DNA of 64,000 nucleotides from Embiotoca jacksoni (GCA_022577435.1 JAKOON010000002.1:6509001-6573000); one strand, 5' to 3'; numbered from the stretch's first letter, positions 11,123 to 26,580 are shown. The notes: generated from the sequence alone by a model not told the origin. Numbers and translations are program-made.

Positions 11123-14100
11123 ATGTCTGCTGCTGTGTTTCTTTCCTTCAGCTGCCTGCTGCTGCAGTTAGCTGATGGGCAGCTAGATTACACCTCTCAG
11201 GGACAGGGGATGCAGTTGCGGGGTGACTTCTCCATCGCTGGACTTTTTCCTCTCCACGACACTGACGGATCAAGTGATGGTTTCCCTGCTTTGGTTCCAT
11301 GCAATGAGTGAGTTTTAGTGTTTTAGGGGACAGCAAACTTCTATTTAATCATCAAATGCATGTCAGTAGTAACCTGCTTTTAAAATGTTGTCATGTTGTT
11401 TGTTTTTATCATATTACTTTTTAAATGTCACCTTTTCCAGAGGTACAAACAACAAACATGGATTTCACCTGATGCAAGCCATGAGATTTGCTGTGGAAGA
11501 AATCAACAACAGCACCGGACCACAGTCTCTGTTACCGGGCGTGAAGCTCGGCTACCAGCTGTATGACATCTGCTCGGTCCCAGCTAGTATCCTGGCCACA
11601 CTGGACGTGCTGGTGCAGCAGCATGAGGATCCATCAACGCCTCGGGCAAAGGGAGACGCAGATTTAAACTCCAACAGAGGTCAGAAAGAAGTGGCTGTGA
11701 TTGGGCCGGACAGCAGCAGCAAAAGTTTCACCCCGGCCTCTTTACTGGGAGCCTATCTTATACCACAGGTAAGATATTAAAACTTTGATCATGTCCTTGA
11801 AATACAAATTCTACACGGCATTTTAAGGCATAAATAAATGACTGCATCATCCCTTACATCCTAATTGCTCCTTGCAGATCTCTTACGCAGCATCAAATGA
11901 AATGCTAAGCAACAAGTACCTCTATCCGGCCTTCTTCCGCACCATCCCCAGCGACAAGAACCAGGTAGCAGCTATGATCCAGCTCCTGGTGCGTTTCAAC
12001 TGGACCTGGATTGCTCTCCTTGGCAGTGACAACTCCTACGGACTGCAAGGCATGCTGAGCCTGTCCCAGGAAGCTCCACACCACGGCATCTGCATCGCCT
12101 ACCAAGGAGTCATCCCTTCGTTCACACCTGACAAAGTCCAGACCATGAGGAACATGGTGGAGAGCATACAGTCGACCCAAGTCAACACCATTGTGGTGTT
12201 TTCCAGCAAGTCAAAACTCAGAAACTTCTTCCCATTTGTCATTGAGCGGAACATAACAGAGAAGGTGTGGATTGGGACGGAGGACTGGTCGATGGCGACT
12301 CTTGTATCAGGGATACCTGGGATGTCATCCATCGGCACCGTGCTCGGCGTGTCAATCAAATATGCAGCCATTTCTGGTTTTGAGGAGTTTGAGAAACAGG
12401 TGGTTGAAGCTTCGATGCAGCACACAGAGGAAGGGTCTAATGTTACCGTGAGCCCAGGCGAGGACTGTCTGCAAAGCATAGACCTGTACAGCCTCGCCAG
12501 GAACAATTTCTCTCTGGAGAAATATGACATCACCTCCTCCTTCAATGTGTATAAGGCGGTGTATGCTGTTGCTCATGCTCTGCACCAGGCACTTGGATGT
12601 GATGCTGGAGAGTGCCCAAAGAGAAGCGTGTATCCATGGGAGGTGAGCTGACGCAAACATTAGTAGGTGTATAACCCACTTTTGTCAGGCACTAATATTT
12701 CCTTTCTCCTCTCCACCTCAGCTTCTTCAGTGGCTCAAGCAGGTGCGATTCTCTCTGGACAACATGTCCGTGTACTTCGATGTGAACGGTGACCCGCCTG
12801 CAGGTTATGATATCATTTCCTGGGTTTGGAGGGGGACCGAGTGGTCTCTCAGAGTGGTGGGCTCCTTCACGCCAGACCCCGTTACGCTCACAGTGGATGC
12901 TGATCAAATCGAGTGGCACGGCAAAAGAAATTCAACGACAGTGAGACCAATGTGGTGCATTTTTAAGTACAGTATATTAGAGTTTATCCTCATCTCTTTT
13001 TAGTGGAAAGATGGTGACATTGTAAAATCATAAACATCTCATTTCTTTTAGAGATCCCTGAATTTCTTCATCTGCCTTTTGAGTGTATTGTGGGAAAAAA
13101 TAATCCCAAATTAATAAATAAGAAGAAATTACAACTCAAAATGTGCATGTATGAATTTTCCAGGAGACTATGTCTTATTAAAATCCTTTGCAGTCATATA
13201 TTGTTAATCTGTATCTACTCCAATAATTTCCCTGTAACTGCTCTAATTTTAGAAGCAAGGACTGGCTTACTCCTGATAATGCTGGGTAAATTGTGAAGAC
13301 TGACTCCCATTGCTTTGACCACAAACGTCCCACCCAATTGAATGAATTTAAACCTTTAATTTTCTTCTTTAAAAAAATGTCAAAAAGTCATAAGATGACT
13401 GGTTTGATGCTGTTTAAAGGCGTTTTTGTACATGACTGACCAAGACGCACAACACAGAGGCAGTTGTTACGTAAACAGAAAGCTTAAAAAAAATATTTGA
13501 TAACTATAACCAAGCTGATGAATACAATAACAAGGAAACACAAAGTCAAAAAAATCCAACAAGCTGACAAAAACAATACTAGACAACTAACAGAAGTCCA
13601 GAAAAACCCAAATCTTGTCTCCAAGCAACACGACTTAAGATGAAGACTTGAGATAAAGACTTTACACGAGGACTTTGCATGAAGGTTTTGACTTTACAAA
13701 CCAACAACTTAGATTTATTCCGACTGACAGAATGGCTGCAGGTGAGCAGATTGAGGAACTGGCAGCAGGTGAGGCAGGCGTAGCAGGAATGAGACCTGAC
13801 AAAGAGAGAGACAGAAACTGGGGACCTCTGGTGGGTGGGGGGAGCGATACAGGGAACAAACTGAAAGGCAGAAGACCAAAACCATGGTATCTAATTATTT
13901 TGTCTGCTATACTCAGGTCTTCTTTTGCAAACAAGATCTTGACCTAATTAAGATTACCTTATTAAATAAAGGTTGTTTACAGTTTTTCTTTCTCTTTCTT
14001 TCCAACCCTGCTGGTGTTCAGGTGCCGCTGTCCATCTGCTCTCCACCCTGCCCAAAAGGCCACAAAAAGATGCTGACGGGGCAACACACATGCTGCTTCG

Positions 14101-16083
14101 ACTGCCAGGCCTGTCCTGCTGCCACATTCCTCAATAAAAGTGGTAAGTAAAAACACAGAAAAAAAGAGACTGAACATCAGAAAAATTTTCAGACAAAAAA
14201 AAAATAGAGAGGACAGGAAGGTGTTTCTTAGATCAGATGTTGGCTTCATGTATGAGAGTGATACATTAATCTCTACAGGATGTAATCTCATAAATAAGAT
14301 AACACATTGAACAGGTTGCAGAAAATGTTATCAGTTTATTATACAATCCAGTTCAACAAAGGAGAGATTATTGTAGTGAATAACAATTTGTCAAAGAAAT
14401 GACAGTTTGAGTGATTCATTTTGGCTATTACATTCTGGCGATAAAAGGCCGCTTCATAGAATCATGTCCTAAATAGATGAGGAGATAGGACAGGATATCC
14501 AGAGCCTAGAGGCTGGAGGTGGTGGAGCACAAATAATTGTTTTTTATTTGAGTATTGCCAAACCACTTAAAGACAGGACCTAAAAATGTAACAGTTCCCA
14601 CATGGATGTCGGCATTATCAGTGTTCCTGATGAGTAAAAGTATAGTATGTCTAAGCATGTTATGACGGTTTCTGTAAAGTGAAAAAGCAAATGAAAACAT
14701 ACTAATATCCAAAAACAACATCTGAGTGCAAGACAGAGAAGACATGTTCCAGTTCAAAAGTTGGGACGAGGTCAGAACAGGGGGAAGTTCATCAGGTGAT
14801 TATAAAGTCTTGTGTTCTGTCATTATTTTCTTCCTCCTGAAACATGAAAGTTACATCTGAAAGTTGCCAGTGTGAGTAAAATGATCTGGACTGCAACACA
14901 GCGTTGTTATCAGTTGTAGTGTGTGAGTTTGACCAGCAGGGGACACTGACTCCTCATGTTCTGATGCTGGAGTCAAACAGCCTCAAGAATCCTTTTCTGA
15001 AAGGGGTCATTTTGCCAAAGAAAGCACTTCCAACTAACGCTGCTGTGTGACTTTAATATTTAATCTTAGGATGTCAAATTTGAGATAAATCACACATTAG
15101 CTTTTACATTCCAGATTTTGTCCAAGTGGCATTTATTTCTTTGACATTACTCTTCCTCAGAGCCCACAATATGCCAGCCGTGCCCTCTGGAGCAGTGGGC
15201 CCTCCCGAGCAGCGAGAAGTGTCTGAACAGGACTGTTCTGCTGCTGGCCTGGGACGCCCCCCTCTCCATCGCCCTGCTCTTCTTTTTGGCCGCCTGTCTT
15301 CTCATGACCTCCAGCTCTGCACTAATCCTCCTGCTCAACCTGAACACGCCCGTGGCCAAGTCTGCCGGGGGACGCACCTGCCTCCTGATGCTGGCAGCCC
15401 TGACTGCCGCGGCCGTGAGCTCTTTGTGCCATTTTGGCCAGCCGTCCCCTCTGGCCTGCATCCTCAAGCAGCCTCTATTCATCTTCAGCTTCACTGTGTG
15501 CCTGGCCTGCATCACTGTGCGCTCCCTTCAGGTCATCTGCATTTTTAAATTTGCATCCAAGCTGCCGCCGGCCTACGACAAGTGGGCCAAAAAACGGGGG
15601 CCAGAGTTCACCATTTTTCTGGTGTCTGCCATCATCGTGCTCATCTCTGTGCTCCGCGTGGCCCTCAACCCTCCGTGGCCTTCCCAGGACTTTGACTTTT
15701 ACAAGGACAGCATCGTGCTGGAGTGCAGCAACACCCTCTCCCCCGGCGCAGTCCTGGAGCTTGCTTATGTATCACTGCTCAGCGTCCTCTGCTTCTCCTT
15801 CAGTTACATGGGCAAAGACCTGCCAGCCAACTACAACGAGGCCAAGTGTGTCACCTTCAGCCTCATGGTGTATATGATCTCCTGGATGAGCTTCTTCACC
15901 CTCTACCTCATCAGCAGAGGCCCGTTCACCATGGCAGCGCAAGTGTTTGCCACCCTCTTCAGCGTTCTGGCCTTTCTCGGAGGATACTTCCTTCCCAAAA
16001 TATATATCATTGTCATGAAGCCGCAGATGAACACAACTGCACATTTCCAGAACTGTATTCAAATGTACACCATGACCAAGTGA
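11123..16083 (+). CDS. tas1r1: Taste receptor type 1 (T1R) class C GPCR, TAS1R1-like, complete, 6 exons
   Basis: Exons 11123-11307, 11441-11768, 11878-12642, 12722-12940, 14022-14142 and 15161-16083 join in frame to 2541 nt (846 aa), normal for T1Rs. A signal peptide (MSAAVFLSFSCLLLQLADG) leads into the Venus flytrap domain (LRGDFSIAGLFPLH; HGFHLMQAMRFAVEEINNST; SYAAS; WIGTEDW, keeping the Glu that contacts the amino-acid ligand in this family). Exons 5-6 carry the cysteine-rich linker (CSPPC, CCFDCQAC, CQPC). Exon 6 holds all seven transmembrane helices (NYNEAKCVTFSL, GGYFLPKIY). Known role: T1Rs act as dimers sensing amino acids or sugars in taste cells. The extracellular part reads most like TAS1R1, but transmembrane segments such as FGQPSPLACILKQPLF recall TAS1R3, so the paralogue is uncertain. 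The six-exon layout is the T1R norm. I chose ATG 11123 because it begins the signal peptide. No break was seen. Confidence 0.9.
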
Positions 16084-16179
16084 TGAAGTGTGTAATGAAT
16101 TCAGTAGATGAAGTGTATCTACAAGTAACGTAGGTAAAATAATGGTTAAGATTTACACTATGTTTATTGTGTGCATACA

Positions 16180-16185
16180 AATAAA
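16180..16185 (+). promoter_or_regulatory. Polyadenylation signal of the T1R gene
   Basis: AATAAA about 100 bases after the stop codon at 16081-16083, on the coding strand, followed by T/G-rich sequence. This is the usual spacing for a short 3' UTR. Confidence 0.65.
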
Positions 16186-16199
16186 GTTTGTTTCTCTTT

Positions 16200-17087
16200 T
16201 CACACGACCTACGCCAGGAAGGTCAAAGGTCACGCCCACCTACAACTGTAGCGCTGAGAGACACTTATAATCCTTTACAATCCAGATTCTGGCAGACACT
16301 AAATTAATAAACTTTATCTTTAAGTCTGTGTACGTACATTTGTGGAATACATTTGTAGTTTAATTTAGAAGACTGAATGAAATTTGAGAAAATGTCAATG
16401 CCATTGTTAATGCCCTGCCTGCCCCCAGGTGTGAGGTCAGACAGAGAAGTTGTACTTTGGACATTCATCACTCATGACTTACGTTGGATTTTGCACTCTT
16501 TTGCTTTTCAGCGTAATCCAAATCCTGACAGAAATACTTTCAATAACGGCATTTTGTCTTATTCGCTATTAAAATTGACATGATTTTTATGAACAAAACA
16601 TTCATTGACAATCAAATGTGACATCTCATCTCAGCAGTAAAAGCCACAAAAATGTATTTGAAACATCCACAAGAGGCAGAGGAAGTAGCTTTCTCTTGTG
16701 GAGGCAAAGTAAATGCATGTGTTGTTTTGTTGTTTGCTCTCACACCTCCTGTCTAATGCTAATGGATGAAATACCATATTTCTGAAAACAGGTCAAGAAC
16801 ATTGTGATGTCATTCCATTTGCTTCTGAAAAGGTTATAAAAAAAAAAGAGTTCGAAGAAAACCTCATTTATCTCCTAAAAGATGTTGGAAGGGAAAAAAA
16901 TGGATTTATCTCCTGTTGTTTCTGTTGTGACATTTTAAGGTTTTACAGATGTTGGCTTGTGCTGTAAAAACAAGTAATATGATAATTCCAAGGATTCAAG
17001 AACAAGTGACCAAACTGCAGCATGAAGTAACATCTCATTGCATATCAAATGAATGCAGAATCAGTTCGTCGTGTGTGTGTGGCAGGG

Positions 17088-17146
<59 letters not shown>

Positions 17147-18140
17147 TGCTGCTGCTGCTGGCTGTTGTTTGAGAGGAGAGATGAAAAGGCCTTTTGTGGC
17201 TGGGAGGTCAGCGCTATTGACCAGTAGATGTGTGAGTAGAGTCCGAGCTTGGCTTTCCCACAGTCTCCCTGTCCACTCACAGACTAATACCCTCGGTCAA
17301 CAATCGGAGTGTGCCATGGGTGAACAAGCAGGAGCTCTATTGTCAGACCACAAAGGACCAGAGCAAGGTGCTGGCGGGAAACTTTCAGGAGTTTTAGTCC
17401 ACATTTTATTTAGGAAATATAATATTCATTATCACGCAACATTTAAAAGTTGGAGCAGAGTCTTCTCTCTTTCTTGGACTCCAAAGCTTTCCACATCAAC
17501 GGTGGTCAAACCTCCACCCAAATTACCACTTTAGGAGACCAAAGATGTCCCAATATACAAAGAACACATGTCTTTCTCTTTTCTTTCTCCAAATCCAACA
17601 AATCATTAAAGTCGCACAAACAGCAGCAGAGTCAAAGTAGAATTTGATCATAAAAGTCCTCATATTCTTGAGAATATGTAAAAGTGTCTTATACAGAATT
17701 AAATTTAATTTCAGATGAGCGATACAATTTTTGAAAATTTTAGATTCTAATGTGTAAAAATGTGAAATGTCCAAATTACTGTAGTGAATTGGAAGACATG
17801 GCTTGGTTTCACACAAGCAATTGGAATCTACAATAACACGCCTCCTATCAGACCTTTTCCCTGGATGCCACTGATGCATTTAATCCTGTTTAATTATTCC
17901 CTGGGTGCCTATCAGAAGCTTCTGCCTCTGTCCCCCGAGTGACTGGAGAGGGAGATAAGCAGCAGCTCCTGATAAGAGGACGACAGCACATCATTTTCAC
18001 TCTGATATATATTTATTGGGAATGTTTTTATCTCCACTCGTCAGCCTGTGATTGCTTCACCTCACAGTTATTGATGTGTCTCCTATTGATGCAAGCCCCT
18101 GCCCTGCCTGAGTCACATGGCTTTGTTATGCTAATGCCGT
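16200..18140. other. Intergenic region between the T1R gene and hes5-like gene A
   Basis: About 1.9 kb with no recognised gene. It holds a (CA)n plus (CTG)n microsatellite at 17089-17160, whose translations create spurious His-Thr or Val-Cys runs. The final 250 bases lead into the TATA box of gene A. A TTCCCACA (RBPJ-type) octamer at 17255-17262 is far from the promoter and of unknown value. Confidence 0.5.
17089..17160. repeat. Compound (CA)n-(CTG)n microsatellite
   Basis: An uninterrupted CA run to about 17143 passes directly into CTG triplets to 17160. Confidence 0.95.
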
Positions 18141-18142
18141 AC

Positions 18143-18148
18143 TATAAA
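18143..18148 (+). promoter_or_regulatory. TATA box of hes5-like gene A
   Basis: TATAAAATGA lies 78 bases upstream of the ATG. The same TATAAAATGA, with the shared upstream phrase TTTGTTATGCTAATG, occurs in the promoter of inverted copy B, so the core promoter is conserved between the copies. Confidence 0.75.
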
Positions 18149-18225
18149 ATGAAGAGCAGCTCCTTCACAGACATCAGAGCAGACAGTGTCATCCTGAAGA
18201 AGCTGCCCACTTCACCTGCAAAGAC

Positions 18226-18781
18226 ATGGCCCCCTTCTCCACCAGCTCTTCCTCTGTCCACCACGAGACCTGTGAGAGAGACAACATCAAAGTGAGTACT
18301 GCGGGGTTTTTTAGACACAGGGTCATATTTTATGTATTCTGTCAACATTAATCATGAGCTCACTTGTCTGTCTCCTCTTCCTCAGCTGAGAAAACCTGTT
18401 GTGGAGAAGAAGCGCAGAGATCGCATCAACAGCTGCATCGAGCAGCTCAAACTCATTCTGGAGAAAGAGTTTCACAAGCAGGAGCCCAACTCCAACAAGC
18501 TGGAGAAAGCCGACATCCTGGAGATGACCGTGAGCTTCCTGAGGCAGCAGCTGCAGTCAGGCCTCTGTCACACCGACTACACACAGGGCTACTCTCACTG
18601 CTGGAGGGACTCCGTGCAATTCCTCTCCAGCACAGAGGCCTCTGTCACTCCTCTGGAGGGCCTCCAGCAGCAGGACCAGAGGCTCCATCAGCCCCAGAGA
18701 GCCAGCAGCTCCACCCTCAGGCCCACCACACTGCAGGACAGCAGCAGCAGCAGCAGAGGCCCAGTGTGGAGGCCTTGGTAG
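18226..18781 (+). CDS. hes5-like: HES5-like bHLH-Orange transcriptional repressor, copy A (Hairy/E(spl) family)
   Basis: Exon 1, 18226-18291, encodes 22 residues (MAPFSTSSSSVHHETCERDN...). Exon 2, 18386-18781, runs from LRKPVVEKKRRDRIN to the stop; total 153 aa. Visible parts: basic region with the family proline (RKPVVEKKRRDRIN), helix 1 (IEQLKLILEKEF), helix 2 (KLEKADILEMTV), a short Orange domain (YTQGYSHCWRDSVQFL), a Ser-rich tail encoded by AGC repeats, and a terminal WRPW. Known role: a nuclear Notch effector that binds N/E-boxes and recruits Groucho/TLE through WRPW to repress proneural genes. The WRPW end with a MAP- start is HES5 type; zebrafish her2/her4/her12/her15 are relatives, and which one this is remains unresolved. 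Oddity: an extra Asn codon in the loop (PNSNKLEK) absent from copy B, otherwise identical over exon 2. Confidence 0.92.
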
Positions 18782-18874
18782 AGACTCTGTCACACAGACA
18801 CTCTGAGACCTGAGGGGACCTGTGCTCTCCCTCACTATGTAGGAAATATATTTCCAGCCTGCTAGTTCATGGTG
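18350..18874 (+). repeat. Left arm of the 0.52 kb inverted repeat (hes5-like copy A)
   Basis: From AATCATGAGCTCAC near the end of the intron, through all of exon 2 and about 90 bases of 3' UTR to TAGTTCATGGTG. This block is repeated in reverse complement at 20597-21118. Translations in the coding frame, a second frame and the antisense frame coincide apart from one 3-base insertion in this arm, and the 3' UTR part compared base by base is identical. Confidence 0.95.
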
Positions 18875-18879
18875 TTACT

Positions 18880-20256
18880 GAGGGTTTTTAGTGTTTCATC
18901 ATATTGATGAGAAGATAGGCATTCTAACCTCTTAAGCACATCTCCTCTCAGTGTTCATGCCTCACAGTGAGGTGATTATCAGTGTTTGGTTTCTTTATGT
19001 AGATGAAGGAAGTAAAGTTAAACTTGTTCTACAGTGTAACGTTTATGTCACATTATGTCTGAAACCACAGTGGTTCACTGAGCTTGTCTGTTGTGACTTA
19101 TTGACCTTTAATAAAGGAACAAAGTATTTAACAAAATGAAAGGGAGCCGCTGCACTGTCAATCGTTTGTGTACTTTGTGTATAACTTTCTGGTGGACTGT
19201 ATTGTAAGTAAATGCTGTGTGTTGAAAATGATAAAGAAAATGTTTACCACAAGTTAAATTCGGATGTTAATAAAATATACTTTCTTTTCTTAAAATTTTG
19301 TGGAGATGTATTAATTGTGAATAAAGTTTTTATTCAATCCAAAAAACAACATGACTTAGGATGACTTGCTTTAAGGTTATGGTTAGTAATATTTACAGTT
19401 ATATCGCTAATAAATGACTAAGCAAGAAAATGATTGAAGAACAGGTGCGTGTGTGATCAAAATTCATATTGTCATATTAATCTACAGATTCCAACAGATG
19501 TAAACCTCTGTTTAGTTTGAAGGCCTTTCACATTACTTGTGCTTTAATGTGTCTTTCTATCTTCTTGGAAGGAGCTCTAGATAACAGAATTCAGATTGAT
19601 GTTTTCTTCTTTCCTAATCAAAGAAGGGAAATGTCTATATTAGGATTTTTTTTTTTAAATCAAGACACAACTTTTAATTGCAGTATTATGTGGGTTTAGA
19701 ACATCTTGATATCTGTTGGCTCTAGGACCAAACGTTACAAGATCTTCTCCAAAAGCAAAAAAGTTCAGGATAGATTTTTCCTGGATTTTGGGGGCCAATG
19801 CTGATACAAATATTAGAGATTTAAAAAAATTCTGTTTCTGATAATTACCCAATATCAATATTCAGGCCAACAGTGCACTGAAAACACAAAACTTCTCTGA
19901 GCATCATTAGAGCATTTTGCTCTGTTCAAAAACAGTTTTGAAATCTGCACATATTGACCAGAATATATAGATACTAATATATCTGTGTAGGAAAATATCC
20001 GCCAATTTAATCGGCCGACAGATGTGTCAAACAGGCTCTAATGTAAATCTGCCAAAATTTCAGAGACACTTTCTAATTTTTTGCAACAGTACTTACACCA
20101 GGCTCATTTACTACATGAAATAATAAACATCAACAATCAGGTTTTTTTTCAATGATTGTGTCTTTTTATTTTTAATTGTCATACAAATGTTAGAATTCTG
20201 TAAAAATAGCCTAAATGTGATAGCAAAACAGAAATATCAACAACCCATCACAAAAT

Positions 20257-20307
<51 letters not shown>

Positions 20308-20596
20308 CATCACCATCATCATCATCCTCACATATACAATTTGGCATAGATAATTCAAAAGAGAAGAGAAATATTCTCAGCAGCAGCTGTCAGTCAAACA
20401 CAGTATGGCAGATATTATACTGCAACATCAACCAGTCCAAAGATAAACTCCACTGGAGTAAACAATCACTTCACAAGATCTGACAAAACTATGCAAAAGG
20501 AAAAGCGAACATCAGAGTCAAAGGAGGACAATCTTCAAATAAATGAGAGCCTTCGCTTTTACTTGTCCATCAATGTGATGAGACAATAAGGAAACC
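18880..20596. other. Spacer between the inverted hes5-like copies
   Basis: About 1.7 kb separating the two convergent genes. AATAAA hexamers near 19110, 19270 and 19320 are candidate polyadenylation sites for copy A. A (CA)n microsatellite lies at 20258-20305, with a CATCAT run beside it. No coding exon was recognised. Confidence 0.5.
20258..20305. repeat. (CA)n microsatellite
   Basis: Pure CA dinucleotide run visible in the sequence, followed by ATGCATCACCATCATCATC. Confidence 0.95.
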
Positions 20597-21118
20597 CACC
20601 ATGAACTAGCAGGCTGGAAATATATTTCCTACATAGTGAGGGAGAGCACAGGTCCCCTCAGGTCTCAGAGTGTCTGTGTGACAGAGTCTCTACCAAGGCC
20701 TCCACACTGGGCCTCTGCTGCTGCTGCTGCTGTCCTGCAGTGTGGTGGGCCTGAGGGTGGAGCTGCTGGCTCTCTGGGGCTGATGGAGCCTCTGGTCCTG
20801 CTGCTGGAGGCCCTCCAGAGGAGTGACAGAGGCCTCTGTGCTGGAGAGGAATTGCACGGAGTCCCTCCAGCAGTGAGAGTAGCCCTGTGTGTAGTCGGTG
20901 TGACAGAGGCCTGACTGCAGCTGCTGCCTCAGGAAGCTCACGGTCATCTCCAGGATGTCGGCTTTCTCCAGCTTGGAGTTGGGCTCCTGCTTGTGAAACT
21001 CTTTCTCCAGAATGAGTTTGAGCTGCTCGATGCAGCTGTTGATGCGATCTCTGCGCTTCTTCTCCACAACAGGTTTTCTCAGCTGAGGAAGAGGAGACAG
21101 ACAAGTGAGCTCATGATT
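20597..21118 (-). repeat. Right arm of the 0.52 kb inverted repeat (hes5-like copy B)
   Basis: Reverse-complement partner of 18350-18874, 522 bases against 525. Similarity ends abruptly on both sides: upstream introns and downstream 3' flanks differ immediately beyond the block. That pattern suggests a conversion tract rather than a fresh whole-gene duplication. Confidence 0.95.
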
Positions 21119-21237
21119 CAAGACATTTGAACTGATGTGTAATCCATAAGAGAATCTCCTGTAGTACTCACTTTGATGTTGTCTCTCTCAGAGATCCTGA
21201 TGTGGTGAATAGAGGAGTAGGTGGAGCAGGGAGCCAT
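20690..21237 (-). CDS. hes5-like: HES5-like bHLH-Orange transcriptional repressor, copy B
   Basis: Exon 1 is 21237-21172 (22 residues, MAPCSTYSSIHHIRISERDN...), exon 2 is 21082-20690; total 152 aa. The protein is the same as copy A from LRKPVVEKKRRDRIN to the WRPW terminus except that it has the normal loop PNSKLEK. It therefore has the full bHLH, the short Orange domain (GYSHCWRDSVQFL) and the Groucho-binding tail. Exon 1 differs from A at about ten of 22 positions, and only the last third of the 89-base intron matches. The gene points toward copy A (convergent). The arrangement recalls the paired her15.1/her15.2 genes of zebrafish, but orthology is inferred, not shown. Its promoter has a TATA box and a consensus RBPJ octamer, so it is a likely direct Notch target. 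Confidence 0.92.
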
Positions 21238-21314
21238 GTCTGCACAGGTGAAGTGAGCTGCTTCTTCTGGACAACAGTGTAAGCTCTGATGTCTCTAGAG
21301 GAGATGCCTCTCAT

Positions 21315-21320
21315 TTTATA
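21315..21320 (-). promoter_or_regulatory. TATA box of hes5-like gene B
   Basis: Minus-strand TATAAAATGA, 77 bases upstream of the ATG, homologous to that of copy A. Confidence 0.75.
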
Positions 21321-21367
21321 CTGAGACATTAGCATAACAAAGGCATGTGGCTCAGGCAGGGTTGGGG

Positions 21368-21375
21368 TTCCCACA
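21368..21375 (-). promoter_or_regulatory. RBPJ/Su(H) site in the gene B promoter
   Basis: Minus-strand TGTGGGAA, a full match to the YRTGRGAA consensus, 47 bases upstream of the TATA box. Fourteen bases further downstream is GAGCCACA, a weak inverted second half-site. At the equivalent place in copy A (18088-18095) the octamer reads GATGCAAG. Confidence 0.6.
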
Positions 21376-21429
21376 CTCTGACCAGTGGGACTCCCAGCAC
21401 AACAATGGAGGGCATGTCAATAACTCAGA

Positions 21430-25882
<4,453 letters not shown>

Positions 25883-26493
25883 CTACCAGGGCCTCCACAG
25901 AGCACAGCTGGCCTGGCTTACACCCTTTCTGCTGACCTGATGGACTGGAGAGCCAGGAGGGGAGAGGTTGCTGGGACTGTGACTGGTCCTGCTGGGCGAC
26001 TGCAGGCCCTGGAAGTGGCTGAGCAGCAGCCTGTGGGCCTGAGTCTGGACCTCGCAGTGGGACAGGAAGCTGACGGCCTCCTGCACGCAGTGCGAGTAAC
26101 CATCGCTGGCCGTCATCAGGCCAGATGTCAAGGTGGCCTGATGCTGCTGCTGCTGCCAGGCTCTCAGATAGACCACGGCCATCTCCAGGATGTCAGCCTT
26201 CTCCTGCTTGGAGTCGGGCTGCTGCCTGAGAAACTCGGGACCTAGCAGGGACTTCAGCTGTTCGATGCTGGTGTTGATGCGGTCTCTGCGCAGTTTCTCC
26301 ACCATTGGCTTTCTCAGCTGAAAAAAAGGAAAAAGAAAGAAACATTTAGTCCTCTTGAACATTGTTTTTTTAATTATTATTTTGCATCACAACATAATTG
26401 AAGATAGTTATGTGACTTGACAGATAAAGTGTTTACCTTATGAGCAGGGGTCAGGTGTTCCTTGCTTGCTTGTCCAAAAACAGTGGGTGCCAT
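25883..26493 (-). CDS. hes5-like: HES5-like bHLH-Orange transcriptional repressor, gene C
   Basis: Exon 1 is 26493-26437 (19 residues, MAPTVFGQASKEHLTPAHK), exon 2 is 26317-25883; total 163 aa. The bHLH reads LRKPMVEKLRRDRIN, SIEQLKSLLGPEFLRQQP, then KQEKADILEMAVVYL. A Gln/His stretch (AWQQQQHQ) follows, then the Orange-like DGYSHCVQEAVSFLS, a Pro/Ser-rich segment and terminal LWRPW. The intron is at the same place and phase as in A and B, so all three are paralogues, but C is well diverged from them. The QQPDSKQEKADILE signature is shared with zebrafish her4/her12-type genes as I remember them. Known role: Notch-dependent repressor of neurogenic bHLH genes, nuclear, acting through Groucho/TLE. 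Its promoter has a TATA box and a paired RBPJ arrangement. Confidence 0.92.
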
Positions 26494-26572
26494 TGCTGTA
26501 GAGTCAGAGCGCTCCTGCTCACTTCAAAGAGCCAGTTGAGTCTGAGCTGCCTTGTCCTCTGCCTCAGCGCTG

Positions 26573-26580
26573 TATTTATA
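26573..26580 (-). promoter_or_regulatory. TATA box of hes5-like gene C
   Basis: Minus-strand TATAAATA, 79 bases upstream of the ATG, the same spacing as in genes A and B. Confidence 0.75.

Noticed and set aside
12099..12660. Antisense open frames of 102-148 codons over T1R exon 3
   Set aside because: Shadows of a long GC-rich coding exon, with no independent support.
17035..17534. Frames with long His-Thr or Cys-Val runs
   Set aside because: They are translations of the (CA)n microsatellite. The same applies near 20187, 28157-28700 and 41825-42188.
18557..18835. A 92-codon antisense frame, identical in both hes5-like copies (also at 20636-20914)
   Set aside because: It is identical only because the whole DNA block is repeated. 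It has no start context or domain and overlaps a real gene on the other strand.
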